From the NCBI RefSeq assembly GCF_018835585.1, contig NZ_JAHGVE010000004.1:1-64000 (forward strand): DNA of 64,000 bases, written 5' to 3'. The translations under genes and the position numbers were made by a program. Position 1 is the first letter of the stretch. Each line of letters opens with the position of its first letter. The notes under the pieces were generated by a model. It did not search any database. It saw nothing but the letters and a program-made list of their open reading frames with translations, and was not told the DNA's origin. The stretch is from Pelorhabdus rhamnosifermentans (GTDB lineage: Bacteria > Bacillota > Negativicutes > UMGS1260). Below, piece by piece: positions 1 to 8,341 of this stretch.

Positions 1-288
1 CCGGTTCATAAATAATGTCATATTAGACGGCGTTACCAGATTGGAAGCAGTTTCTGTCCCTGGCATTTGGGAATTAATCCAAATTTCGGCCAAAAAATCC
101 GTTCCAGATATGTTAGTAATAGTGAATACATTTACAAATAATTTTACTTGAGAGTCGATTGGGTTTAATAATTCACCCCATGCATTTCTGCCGTTGCCAA
201 AACTTAAGACGTCAGTCTGTCCCATAAAATATCTACCTTGAATAGATTCGCACAGCGAGTTAGGGATACTAACCACCCTTTTTGCCAT
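1..288 (-). CDS. DUF6143-like protein, 5' part only
   Basis: Open frame of 96 codons that starts at an ATG at 288 and runs off the left edge, so only the N-terminus is seen. The start follows a strong GGGGGAAGG ribosome site. The product begins MAKRVVSIPNSLCESIQG and is polar and probably beta-rich, with no signal peptide. From memory it resembles the DUF6143 proteins of Sporomusaceae, which have no known function. It shares strand and general character with the next two genes, so the group may be spore-surface or extracellular structural proteins; that is inference. Confidence 0.6.
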   Translation of the reverse strand, partial: MAKRVVSIPNSLCESIQGRYFMGQTDVLSFGNGRNAWGELLNPIDSQVKLFVNVFTITNISGTDFLAEIWINSQMPGTETASNLVTPSNMTLFMNR

Positions 289-583
289 CAACCTTCCCCC
301 TTATAGCATCTTTAATAATCTTTTCCATCTTCTTAAGTGAAAATTAAGAGCGCCTAAGTCATTGGAATCTTTTACCGCACATTAAAGCGCAAGCTTGTTC
401 AGGATGCAGATTACAATGATCCCGAACAAGCTCGCATGGAAAACGCATACACTTTGCTTTAGGATGGCTAAGCCAGAAGAGCTTGAATCAAAAAATTCTC
501 AAATGCCTTAACTTTATATCCATTCTATAGGTTCCTTTTATAGTGCGACAGCCCTTTGTTTCAGGAATGATGGGCATGGATTT
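289..583. other. intergenic, possible coding remnant
   Basis: No intact gene is visible. On the plus strand about 395-462 reads as a 20-odd codon open stretch containing the peptide DADYNDPEQARMENAYTLL before a stop, which looks like decayed coding sequence but cannot be assigned. No clear terminator follows the minus-strand gene that ends at 584. Confidence 0.3.
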
Positions 584-1138
584 TTAGGCTTTATCAGACT
601 CGGTTCTGCAAGGTTCTATTTCTTCGATGGTCAGAGATACAAGTCCGACGGCGGCTGTTGTAGTTCCGGCCACAGCGGCAGCAGTACTTAGCGGTGCTTG
701 CAAAGTGATATTGGTCGCACGCAGTTCAAATGTGGAACATGAATTTCCAACACAAGAACAAAGCGAGTCGGTACCCAAAATTTGCATTGCAGCAATCTCG
801 TAAGTTGAGACGGCAGTAGCGAAGGTGCCGATGCCGATCAGGGCACCTGTTTGGCCTGCTGTTTGGGTTACGATTTCAATGGGAGTACCATCTCTTAATA
901 TTTGAAATTGTACCTGAGCAAATCCAGGCGCGGTAAGCACAATCGGGGTGGCAAGCGGCGTAAAAGTGGCGCCCCAGTTGATTACGGCCCGTACCAGATA
1001 GGCGGCATGGTGTACAGGTATGGCAAGGGTGGCTAATGACACCGTACTAGCAGCTGGCAAATTGATAGGGAAGGGCGGAGATATGATAGTATTGGCTTGA
1101 TAATTAAATACTCTTTCAATACCTTTTAAAATAGGCAT
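584..1138 (-). CDS. hypothetical beta-rich protein
   Basis: 184 residues starting at MPILKGIERVFNYQ. This start is chosen over an upstream ATG at 1207 because AAGGAGG lies seven bases before it. The protein has no signal peptide and no membrane helix. It is rich in Ala, Thr, Ile and Val, with a single cysteine cluster (CSCVGNSC, about residues 127-134), and looks like an all-beta fold. It may belong to one of the small DUF families of spore formers such as DUF4489, but I do not recognise it securely. It lies between two other minus-strand genes of similar character. Confidence 0.65.
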   Translation of the reverse strand: MPILKGIERVFNYQANTIISPPFPINLPAASTVSLATLAIPVHHAAYLVRAVINWGATFTPLATPIVLTAPGFAQVQFQILRDGTPIEIVTQTAGQTGALIGIGTFATAVSTYEIAAMQILGTDSLCSCVGNSCSTFELRATNITLQAPLSTAAAVAGTTTAAVGLVSLTIEEIEPCRTESDKA

Positions 1139-1354
1139 GAAAATCCTCCTTTTTGATATAAAATATTTAGAGAAAACTCTATTACATTGTATGCTGTATA
1201 ATGGCAATGATGAATATTATTCAAGGTTATTCTTTAGCCAAAGTGATGTGTAGATGTGATTTCATATAAGTACTATATATTGTATAATGTAGTATGTGTC
1301 GAGTTTTGATCATAGATAATAAAAGTTTTATCGGAGCTTATATTAGTATCAAAT

Positions 1355-2230
1355 TTAGGTTATTCCTTGAATGTAAATTATAAGTTGTGTTTCTTGGCCG
1401 AAGCTTGGTGTCTGATAAGATAAACGGGCATATTGCGCTATGACATCAGGAACAAATGTTACTTGTTCCCCAGGGTTAATTATATGTGTGGCGGATTGTA
1501 TTTCCCAATGAGTGTTATCAGCACTGACCTCAAGATAGGCTTCTGCTGGGGTGGTGGAGCCGACATTGACAACCAGATAAGAATAATTATAAATGAGGAT
1601 GTCTTGACCTGCGGTATGTTGGATACTATTATTTGCAGTAACAGGATAGCTCTTGTTAATGGTACTTGGCAAAGTAGTAACAGTGTTAAAGCCACAATCA
1701 GGATGATCAATTTGGAGATAGGGCCATTTTGAAGAATTAGGATATTTTTTGCTGCGGATAAGGATAAAATTTGGTTGAGCTTCATTCTGCATTTTTAATA
1801 GTATGCCAAAATTAGCAGCTGCACCACTCAGCCAATCTTGAACTAAACTCGTGATATCAGCAGATATGAGGCCTAGAAAATTACTGGAGATTGAAATAGT
1901 CGCTATTGGAGTATTGGTAATCAGAGGTTGGTTATTCCAATCTATTTTTTCTGGATTCCATGGCGATAGTATTTGGTGAATTTCCAATAGACTGTTTGTG
2001 AAATGATTTTCATTTCTAGAAACGTATAAACCTAATAGACCTTGTGAAATAATTGAGCAACTATGTGGGCATGGGAGACGGAACTGTAGTAATGTTCTAT
2101 GGACATTCCTACATTTTCCGATGGGGAGGACTTGCTCGGGATCCTGACACTCATCTGAACGGTAGTAATAAGAGTGTTTTTGTGTAATATATACGTTGTA
2201 TTCAGGTGGTTTAATTATTTCTAGAGGCAT
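1355..2230 (-). CDS. DNRLRE-type protein with DUF6385-like C-terminus
   Basis: 291 residues. The start at 2230 follows AAGAAGGTGATT; an in-frame ATG at 2266 has no ribosome site. The first half (about residues 5-175) has the DNRLRE pattern: a paired-strand opening, RTLLQFRLP, a central WNPEKIDWNNQP and LVQDWLSG, typical of surface-exposed beta-sandwich modules in Firmicutes. The last 100 residues resemble the DUF6385 beta domain that often follows it. There is no signal peptide, which fits a protein delivered to the spore or assembled in the mother cell rather than secreted; that is inference. No partner is obvious except the neighbouring small beta-rich genes. Confidence 0.65.
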   Translation of the reverse strand: MPLEIIKPPEYNVYITQKHSYYYRSDECQDPEQVLPIGKCRNVHRTLLQFRLPCPHSCSIISQGLLGLYVSRNENHFTNSLLEIHQILSPWNPEKIDWNNQPLITNTPIATISISSNFLGLISADITSLVQDWLSGAAANFGILLKMQNEAQPNFILIRSKKYPNSSKWPYLQIDHPDCGFNTVTTLPSTINKSYPVTANNSIQHTAGQDILIYNYSYLVVNVGSTTPAEAYLEVSADNTHWEIQSATHIINPGEQVTFVPDVIAQYARLSYQTPSFGQETQLIIYIQGIT

Positions 2231-2402
2231 AGAATCACCTTCTTTTTTTTGATTTTGCAAGTGCATTATATATTATGAACTAGGAATGATTAAAGGTGAT
2301 AACAAATGTTACCATATGCTGAATATTTAAGAGCGCATTTCCATGCCCTGGAAATGCGCTCTCACCATACTCATCTTCTTGGTAAATCAGTTTTAACCTA
2401 TC

Positions 2403-2681
2403 TTATATTGTTTTTAATACCTGATCTGCTGTCTTGGTTAGGCTTGGCAACTCACCTTTCCGCCGCCTGCTTTCTTCACACCGGATTTCTTTATCCCATT
2501 GAGTAAACAAGCCGTATTTAGTCATAGTTTCTACGCCCGCTACCACCGCACTTAGACTGACACCCAAGAGCGGCACACCCGCCACAGTAATCAGAAGGTC
2601 GGCATTTAGCACTAGACCTTTATCTAAAACACAATCCAGCAAGTCATTGAGAGTTACCTTTTGTTCGCGCGTAGGTTGCAT
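2403..2681 (-). CDS. gas vesicle protein, GvpA/GvpJ/GvpS family
   Basis: 92 residues. Residues 8-60 carry the GvpA-family core (LNDLLDCVLDKGLVLNADLLITVAGVPLLGVSLSAVV is the region, residues 11-47), with a variant second helix and a charged C-terminal tail. This is the pattern of the minor shell paralogues GvpJ or GvpS rather than the main rib protein GvpA. The start has AGGAGGG six bases upstream. It is the third gene of a minus-strand gvpK-gvpL-gvpJ/S run, 45 bases after gvpL. Minor GvpA paralogues are thought to help nucleate or cap the vesicle. Whether it is J or S cannot be settled by eye. Confidence 0.8.
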   Translation of the reverse strand: MQPTREQKVTLNDLLDCVLDKGLVLNADLLITVAGVPLLGVSLSAVVAGVETMTKYGLFTQWDKEIRCEESRRRKGELPSLTKTADQVLKTI

Positions 2682-2726
2682 CTTGCCCTCCTGACTGCTC
2701 CGACAAATTTTAGACGCTGCAATATA

Positions 2727-3557
2727 TCACATGAAACTGTAAGGTGGCCATGGACCACTGAAACTTACTGTAACGCCAGAATAATGAATTTGCTCCAAAA
2801 CTTCGCCCAATTTTTCACATTCATTTATTTCTGCCAAACATGACAAATTTAGCAACATCAGTTGGTCTTTTTCCGGCGGCTTAACCTTTTCAACCCGGTA
2901 TTCTGCAATGGTTTGAATGATACTTGCATAGATATCTTGAAATAATTTATCTGCATGATCGGCCAGTTTTTGTTTTAGCAAGGTTTGAAGCTTTCCCTTC
3001 ATTAAAAAAGCTTTGCCCTTGGCGCTACCATTCACTTCCTCCTGCAGTGCCTTTAGTTCAAAGTCGGTATTCATAAGTTCATTTGCCGCTATGCAGCAGT
3101 TCAAAAGTACTTTCACAATATATTCTTTTTTACCGCGGACGACTCCAAGTTTGTTTTTTAACCGGTTGTAATTTGTTTCTATCCAATGAATTAGACTGTC
3201 TGCCGCCGCTTCGCCCGGATTGCCTTTAACAATGGTATTAAAGGCAAAAGGCAAAACATTAGCATAACTGCTCATTGCTGTTTCGATTACTTTCTCATGG
3301 CACAATACCCAGTCGATCACCTTTTTTTCATCGTCGGAATTGTACGGTTCCGATTTACAATTATGTGTTAACACAGCAACATCGCGGTATTGTATCGCAT
3401 AAACATGCGCTTTATCAATACCCAGCATGACCGGTTCTATCAAGCTATCGCCAGTCTCGATCACACAATAAAGATACCGCCCTTCAGGTAAAGCGACAGT
3501 AACTCCTTCCAAACTGCCGGAATCATCGGTCAAGGAATAATTCTTGTCGTGAGGCAT
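2727..3557 (-). CDS. gvpL: gas vesicle protein GvpL/GvpF
   Basis: 276 residues of the GvpL/GvpF family. It has the N-terminal RYLYCVIE strand, the middle FAFNTIV segment, a long helical region, and the family hallmark GPWPPYSF near the C-terminus. GvpF/L proteins are accessory factors that bind GvpA and other Gvp proteins during vesicle assembly. Ten bases separate it from gvpK upstream, so the two are co-transcribed; AAAGGAG precedes the start. Only one F/L copy is in the window, whereas many gas vesicle clusters carry two. The split between names F and L follows cluster context only. Confidence 0.9.
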   Translation of the reverse strand: MPHDKNYSLTDDSGSLEGVTVALPEGRYLYCVIETGDSLIEPVMLGIDKAHVYAIQYRDVAVLTHNCKSEPYNSDDEKKVIDWVLCHEKVIETAMSSYANVLPFAFNTIVKGNPGEAAADSLIHWIETNYNRLKNKLGVVRGKKEYIVKVLLNCCIAANELMNTDFELKALQEEVNGSAKGKAFLMKGKLQTLLKQKLADHADKLFQDIYASIIQTIAEYRVEKVKPPEKDQLMLLNLSCLAEINECEKLGEVLEQIHYSGVTVSFSGPWPPYSFM

Positions 3558-3567
3558 GATCTTTCAC

Positions 3568-3858
3568 TCACTCCTTTGGGTTAAATATGTCAACCACCTC
3601 GTTTATTATGTCATCAAGACCCGTACGGATCTGCTCAACTGCAGACTGTAGGTTTTGCTCAACCTTAATTTTCGTCACGGTTTGCTCCAGGTCCATAAGA
3701 GCATTGCCGAGCCGCTCGATTTCCTCATCATCTAAATCGCCTCCCTCGATTCGTCGCAGGGCCTGCGTTTTAAGCGCGTCTTGAATAATTTCAACTAGGG
3801 CCATCACTAACCCCAGAACACCGGCCTGTAAATTTCCTTCTTCAATATCAATATGCAT
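3568..3858 (-). CDS. gvpK: gas vesicle protein GvpK
   Basis: 96 residues matching the GvpK family: an N-terminal stretch GLVMALVEIIQDALKTQALRR, a DDEEIERLG turn, and a C-terminal amphipathic helix ending VDIFNPKE. GvpK is needed for normal vesicle assembly in several systems; its biochemical role is not settled. AAAAGGAG stands seven bases before the ATG. It is the promoter-proximal gene of the minus-strand gvp run and faces the plus-strand Cys-rich gene and gvpA across about 210 bases of AT-rich DNA, which should hold the divergent promoters. Confidence 0.92.
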   Translation of the reverse strand: MHIDIEEGNLQAGVLGLVMALVEIIQDALKTQALRRIEGGDLDDEEIERLGNALMDLEQTVTKIKVEQNLQSAVEQIRTGLDDIINEVVDIFNPKE

Positions 3859-4071
3859 ACTTACTCCTTTTACATTTCATCTAATTATAAAAACGCCTCC
3901 AATTGTATAAGCCTCTCTTTGCTAACATGATATGACGGATTAACAATTTTATTCCTAAATTCCACGTTTTTTTCGATTATATATGGAGACATAAATAATC
4001 ACCATTTCTTATTAAATTTCATAAAATACAAAGTAATATTCTTATATTAAAATTAGGAGATGTGTGCATAT

Positions 4072-4491
4072 ATGTTTGAAAATAAACAAAAACCCACTTT
4101 AAAGGGAAGTATTGATTCATGTAATTCTTTTAACTGTTACACTGAACCAGAATCTTGTAAATCACCTATTCATACTCTGCCTAGAACATGCAATTCATGC
4201 TTCTTAGAATTACCGCCAATAATCATTGTTCAACCGTGTGATACTCAACCAAGAATATATTGGTACGCTACAGATAAAATAGATAGTTTTATCTGGGTAG
4301 TCAACAAAGGGTGCTGTATTATGAAAGTTCTGATTGCAGAAGCCGGATGCAAACCACCTTTAACTGATACTATTCTTCCTGGCCAGGCAAAACTATTTTC
4401 TAGTAACTGTTTTAAAAAATTTGCAATTGAATGTTGTGAATGTAGGCCAGTTAAGTGTCTTGGCATGGCAAAAATTATTGTAAAGAATTAA
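4072..4491 (+). CDS. cysteine-rich protein, possible spore-appendage (Ena/DUF3992) type
   Basis: 139 residues. The ATG at 4072 is preferred over one at 4060 because AGGAGA ends just before it at proper spacing. It has about 14 cysteines, several paired (GCC, ECCEC), and alternating beta-prone segments, with a [13 protein letters not shown] turn and a C-terminal CLGMAKIIV strand. This layout resembles the DUF3992 proteins that build S-type endospore appendages in Bacillus, which also end in a Cys-containing strand, but the match is by eye only. It is 52 bases upstream of gvpA and probably shares its transcript. It could also be an unrelated Cys-rich coat protein. Confidence 0.6.
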   Translation: MFENKQKPTLKGSIDSCNSFNCYTEPESCKSPIHTLPRTCNSCFLELPPIIIVQPCDTQPRIYWYATDKIDSFIWVVNKGCCIMKVLIAEAGCKPPLTDTILPGQAKLFSSNCFKKFAIECCECRPVKCLGMAKIIVKN

Positions 4492-4543
4492 ACCTGCCAA
4501 TAAGCCTATTAGCTATCTTAAGATATCGAAGGAGATGAAAAAA

Positions 4544-4804
4544 ATGGCTGTTAGAACAGCAATGGCATCCTCCAGCCTGGTTGAAGTCGTTGACCGCATC
4601 CTGGATAAAGGGATCGTGGTAGATATCTGGGCCCGTGTTTCACTCGTTGGAATTGAACTATTAGCTATTGAGGCGCGGGTAGTAATTGCTTCCGTAGAAA
4701 CCTTCCTCAAATATGCTGAAGCAATCGGTCTTACCGTAGATGTTGCCTCCCATCACCAGCATGATGAATGCTCCCAGTACCAACATGATGAATGTGCTTT
4801 TTAA
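4544..4804 (+). CDS. gvpA: gas vesicle structural protein GvpA
   Basis: 86 residues. GvpA is the rib-forming main shell protein of gas vesicles. The core is almost textbook: [19 protein letters not shown], then [20 protein letters not shown] and [14 protein letters not shown]. The ATG at 4544 is chosen since GAAGGAG lies nine bases upstream; the ATG at 4535 overlaps it. Unusual is the hydrophilic tail after the core, with two QHDEC units that carry His and Cys. The stop codon shares bases with the stop of the truncated MFS gene read on the other strand, so a rearrangement junction lies here. No terminator is seen. Confidence 0.95.
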   Translation: MAVRTAMASSSLVEVVDRILDKGIVVDIWARVSLVGIELLAIEARVVIASVETFLKYAEAIGLTVDVASHHQHDECSQYQHDECAF

Positions 4805-5276
4805 AACGACGATCTCCAGCCGAGCGTCATAACGAGAAGCACAGTAAATGCTGAGCCAAGCATGGGGCCGACAAAAGCACCGCCGCTCATAAATGAGGAA
4901 GCTTTTGCTTTCTCATTGTTATCAGGGGGCCTTCACCAACGCCGACAAGTGTCCGAACAACAGCGAAGGCTAAAAAGCTGTGACACATTCCTGTAAAAAA
5001 AGTGAAGACCGACATGCATAATGCAGCCATTGCTACGGTGATCCGATGTTTAAACATTTCAGCAAGCATACCGCCTGGAATTTGCATTAAGGCATAACTG
5101 CTAAAAAATAAAGTTTGTAAAAGTCCTACATCAACCTTACTAAAAGAAAATTCTTTCATGAGGGCAGGGGTAGCTGCTGATAAAATAACGCGATCCATAT
5201 AGGCGGTAAAACTAATAATAAACATGACTAACGCTAGTATCCATCTAAAACGTGAAGCTTTCATCATATACACCAT
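4801..5276 (-). pseudogene. truncated, frameshifted MFS transporter
   Basis: The frame from 5276 encodes the first third of an MFS permease (RFRWILALVMFIISFTAYMDR, then GLLQTLFFSSYALMQIPGG, about four membrane helices) but shifts frame after VGVGEGPL. In another frame the family sequence resumes as DNNEKAKASSFMSGG and [22 protein letters not shown] and stops at the gvpA end. The second half of the transporter, more than 200 residues, is absent. The true start is probably the ATG at 5267, with GAGATGG before it. A T-box leader lies just upstream. The gene must be inactive; the loss seems to coincide with arrival of the gas vesicle segment. Confidence 0.85.
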
Positions 5277-5299
5277 CTCTCAGTAAAAAATTGTGCAAT

Positions 5300-5515
5300 A
5301 AAAACGCGGTACCACCCTACATTAGGCTCATAGCTCAACCTCAATTAATAATGCGGTTGATGCCCTTAACGAGGGTATTCGCTTTTGCCTAAATGAGCAT
5401 TTTCAGCAAAAGAATTCCTGGGCGAGTTTCACAAAAACAGTTGCACCGATTTTCACCAACCATCGGCTCTCTAAAGCGAAGTTATTTTTGCTTTATCCCA
5501 ATCATCATCTGTATC
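5300..5515 (-). promoter_or_regulatory. T-box leader
   Basis: On the minus strand the T-box sequence AGGGTGGTACCGCG is present (5305-5318). Upstream are the Stem I features AGAGAGCCGATGG and GGTGAAAATCGG. T-boxes sense uncharged tRNA. The specifier codon is not certain: CTC (Leu) or ACT (Thr) in the GTGAAACTCGCC stretch are candidates. The expected downstream terminator is not clear. It now leads into a dead transporter gene. Confidence 0.85.
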
Positions 5516-5541
5516 AAATAGAAATTTTATTAAACAACATC

Positions 5542-5581
5542 ATTATACACCTGCAGTATTAGTGTAACAGTGTTTACACTG
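5542..5581 (-). promoter_or_regulatory. promoter with overlapping palindrome for the T-box transcript
   Basis: Minus-strand -10 TATAAT (5542-5547) lies 16 bases after a -35-like TGTTAC (5564-5569). The palindrome CAGTGTTTACACTG (5568-5581) overlaps the -35 and could be a repressor site. The divergent regulator gene starts at 5707, but no link is proven. Confidence 0.5.
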
Positions 5582-5706
5582 TGCCATTAAATGAGCCGAT
5601 TGTCAAGATTTTTCATTTTAAATTGCAATAGTGCTGTTGATTCTTTCTTCATTTTCGTCTAAGATTAAAAGAGTTCAATGATCAGTTATGAATTTGGAGG
5701 AAAATA

Positions 5707-6324
5707 ATGTCTTCTGTTTTTCCGATGTATCATTCCATAGCACTTGATATTGCCCAACGCATTGTCAATAATGAATTTCCCGTTGGCTCAAGAATTTCGG
5801 GACGCACCTTATTAGCCAGTAACTATAATGTGTCATCTGAGACCATTCGCAAAGCCATTGCTTTGTTGAAGGATGCCAATATTGTTTCTGTGTCGCAAGG
5901 GAAAGAAGTTGTTGTACTATCTGTTAGTGAAGCCTATCCTTTTATTACGCGCCACAAAAGTATGCAATCCGTCTATTCTTTGCAGCAGGAAATAGAAGTA
6001 TTATTGACGCAGAAACAGGGAATTGATAAACGACTGCAAGAAATATTTAATGAAGTGATTGGATATTCAGACCAGTTGAAAAGTTTGAATCCCTATAATC
6101 CGGTGGAGATCAAGGTTCCTGCGCGTTCCCCTGTTATAGGAAAAACGATTGCCGATATTAAACTATGGCAAAATACGCATGCAACGATTGTTGCCATTCG
6201 CCATGATAGTGAGATCAATATTTCTCCCGGTCCTTCAGCAATTATTCGGTCCGATGATTGGATTATTCTTGTGGGTAAGGGGGATATATTACAAAAGGTA
6301 ACTGCCTTTATCGAAAAAAAATAA
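5707..6324 (+). CDS. BusR-like GntR/RCK_C regulator
   Basis: 205 residues. Residues 5-72 form a GntR-type winged helix (IAQRIVNNEFPVGSRISGR, then SSETIRKAIALL). A coiled-coil stretch follows (about 90-125), and residues 132-205 form a TrkA-C/RCK_C domain (VPARSPVIGKTIADI, DDWIILVGKGD). This order and length are those of BusR, a repressor of osmolyte uptake genes that responds to c-di-AMP through its RCK_C domain. That this protein binds c-di-AMP is inference from the family. No osmolyte transporter is next to it here. TTGGAGG precedes the ATG. Confidence 0.8.
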   Translation: MSSVFPMYHSIALDIAQRIVNNEFPVGSRISGRTLLASNYNVSSETIRKAIALLKDANIVSVSQGKEVVVLSVSEAYPFITRHKSMQSVYSLQQEIEVLLTQKQGIDKRLQEIFNEVIGYSDQLKSLNPYNPVEIKVPARSPVIGKTIADIKLWQNTHATIVAIRHDSEINISPGPSAIIRSDDWIILVGKGDILQKVTAFIEKK

Positions 6325-6362
6325 ACAAACACATGATTTTCCATGTGTTTGTTTATTTTTTT
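6323..6362. terminator. bidirectional intrinsic terminator
   Basis: A 13-bp perfect stem (6323-6335 with 6342-6354) with a six-base loop is followed by T7 on the plus strand and preceded by A-rich sequence. It serves both the regulator gene and the convergent dapB. Confidence 0.92.
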
Positions 6363-6363
6363 C

Positions 6364-7182
6364 TTAGGCTAAGCTTAAAGTTCGTCTATTTTCATCGGCT
6401 AGACGCATTACTAAAGTATTTCTTCTTTTTTCCTTTTCTTGTTTAAAAACATCATCCATTTCGTAGAATCCAGTTTTTTCAGCTATAAATTTAGCTGCTT
6501 GATAAGCACCTTTGGCAAAAGCATTTTTTGAATAAGATTGATGGGATATTTCGATTCGATCGAATTCACCGCACAGTAACACTTTATGTTTGCTTAAACT
6601 TTCACCGGCGCGAACAGCATGAATAGGAATTTCTTCGTGGGTGATCAGATTTTGCTGTAATTTTTCCGCAAGTTTCTTGGCAGTTCCGGAAGGACTGTCT
6701 TTTTTTTGTTTGTGGTGTTCTTCATAGATTTCAATATCATAGCCGTCCATCAATTCTGCTGCAATTTCGGCCAAATGCATGAGCACATTGACACCATAGG
6801 TAATATTAGGCGCTACAACAATACCGATATTTCCCATGCGGGCAGTATTTTTTATTTTTTCCAGTTCAACGGCTTCATAGGTTGTGACGGCTGTGATAAT
6901 ATTGATGCCAATGGCTTCAAAAACATGAATATAATCCATTAAAAAGCCAGGATATGAAAAATCAATTAGTACATCCGGTCGGTTTTGAAGTAATTTTTGT
7001 TCTAAATGATCGCTTGTTTCGACGCGTATTCCTGTATCTCTTATATTTAATATTTCACCAATATCTTTATTTGCGTTTACACTATTGGGACCGCATAGCA
7101 CCATGCTGAGCGCGTTTTGCTCAAGTAGATATTTAGCCACGATTTTTCCTGTCCGGCCTAACCCTACCAATGCAATTTTCAA
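6364..7182 (-). CDS. dapB: 4-hydroxy-tetrahydrodipicolinate reductase
   Basis: 272 residues, normal length for DapB, which reduces the DapA product in the lysine/dipicolinate branch. A nucleotide-binding N-terminus (IALVGLGRTGK) is followed by the catalytic segment EEHHKQKKDSPSGTAKKLA (about residues 154-172). Start is TTG at 7182, with GGGAGGG eight bases upstream. The glycine-rich loop reads GLGRTG instead of the commoner GAxGRMG form. The gene lies divergent to spoIIGA; since this pathway also feeds spore dipicolinic acid, the location may matter, but no shared control is visible. Confidence 0.88.
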   Translation of the reverse strand: MKIALVGLGRTGKIVAKYLLEQNALSMVLCGPNSVNANKDIGEILNIRDTGIRVETSDHLEQKLLQNRPDVLIDFSYPGFLMDYIHVFEAIGINIITAVTTYEAVELEKIKNTARMGNIGIVVAPNITYGVNVLMHLAEIAAELMDGYDIEIYEEHHKQKKDSPSGTAKKLAEKLQQNLITHEEIPIHAVRAGESLSKHKVLLCGEFDRIEISHQSYSKNAFAKGAYQAAKFIAEKTGFYEMDDVFKQEKEKRRNTLVMRLADENRRTLSLA

Positions 7183-7435
7183 TGGCTTCGCCCTCCCTTA
7201 TATTTACTAACAACTTTATTGTACCATGAAGGTTGTTAGACGGTCAATCCTCCTTTTATTCTATCGTCAGTCATGCAAAACATAGCAGGTTTTTGAGTTT
7301 TTTGTTTAAACATTCCTTCTACGGACTTACAAAATTTTGAAATTCATCTGGTTATAATAGGAATAAGTTCATAAGTCCTTCAATAGATTGTCATGTAGAA
7401 CAGTTTTTACTAGCAAGTAAATGAGGCGGGCCTTA

Positions 7436-8341
7436 ATGGTTGTGTATTATGATGAATTGTTCGTCATTAATTTTATATTGAATAGTGTGATTTTGTATCT
7501 GACTGCTTGGTCTATCCATGTGCCTATTTCTAAGCTGCGTATGTTTAGCGGGGCAGGGATTGGCAGTGTCTATGCACTCGGTGAGCTACTGCCTAGTGGC
7601 GTTTTATTTTATACTCCTTTAAGTAAGCTACTTTTTATGACTATGCTTATTGCTGGTGTTTTCGGACGCCAGTCTCTTAAACGGTTTGGATTGTTAGTTG
7701 TTTTATTTTTTGTGAATTCTTTTATACTAGGGGGAGCAGTGATGGGGTGGTTTTATTTTTTTCAGTCGTTCCCATTGCAATTACATTCGCCTCCCATTGT
7801 TATTACAGTTTATCATTTAGTAGGGGGAGTGGTTGTGGGGATGGGATTACTCGGTATTTGGTCGAGAAGCTTTACGAAAACATTTTCGCGAAAAAATATT
7901 TCTTATCAACTTAAAATATGCTATGAGGGACGGGTTCTAGAACTTACAAGTTTACTTGATACAGGAAATCGATTATACAGCCCCCTGGGGCATAAACCCG
8001 TCATTATTGTAGATATTGAGGCTCTAGCAGGGCTATTATCAAATAAGGTTATGCAATATTTGATAATGAATCACAACAAATTGCCAGAAACGATACAGAA
8101 TATTCCGGATAGTAGCTTGATGGCTCGTTTGGAAATCATTCCTTATCAAGGGGTGGGGGTGAAAAATTTATTTGTTGGTTTTCGTCCCGATTGGGTAGAA
8201 ATACAGTCGGTTCGTAGTCAGGTCATCATTGCTTTATCACCTGTTCATTTGTCACCGGAACACGCTTATCAAGCGCTGATTCATCCTGATATTGTGCCTG
8301 TAGACAATCATCATGAAAGGGAGGCCCATGTATGCGCATAA
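7436..8341 (+). CDS. spoIIGA: sporulation sigma-E processing peptidase SpoIIGA
   Basis: 301 residues. The N-terminal half has about five membrane helices (from [19 protein letters not shown] on), and the C-terminal half is the aspartic-protease-like domain with [14 protein letters not shown], containing the catalytic DTGN. It cleaves pro-sigma-E in the mother cell after signalling from SpoIIR. An upstream ATG at 7421 has no ribosome site; the ATG at 7436 has GAGGCGGG nearby. The 3' end overlaps sigE by ten bases, so the two are translationally coupled, as in Bacillus and its relatives. Confidence 0.93.
   Translation: MVVYYDELFVINFILNSVILYLTAWSIHVPISKLRMFSGAGIGSVYALGELLPSGVLFYTPLSKLLFMTMLIAGVFGRQSLKRFGLLVVLFFVNSFILGGAVMGWFYFFQSFPLQLHSPPIVITVYHLVGGVVVGMGLLGIWSRSFTKTFSRKNISYQLKICYEGRVLELTSLLDTGNRLYSPLGHKPVIIVDIEALAGLLSNKVMQYLIMNHNKLPETIQNIPDSSLMARLEIIPYQGVGVKNLFVGFRPDWVEIQSVRSQVIIALSPVHLSPEHAYQALIHPDIVPVDNHHEREAHVCA

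Noticed and set aside
2306-2506. Plus-strand ORF with an AAAGGTGATAAC-type ribosome site
   Set aside because: It runs antisense over the 3' end of the gvpJ/S-like gene and its product has no family character; the gas vesicle gene is clearly the real one.
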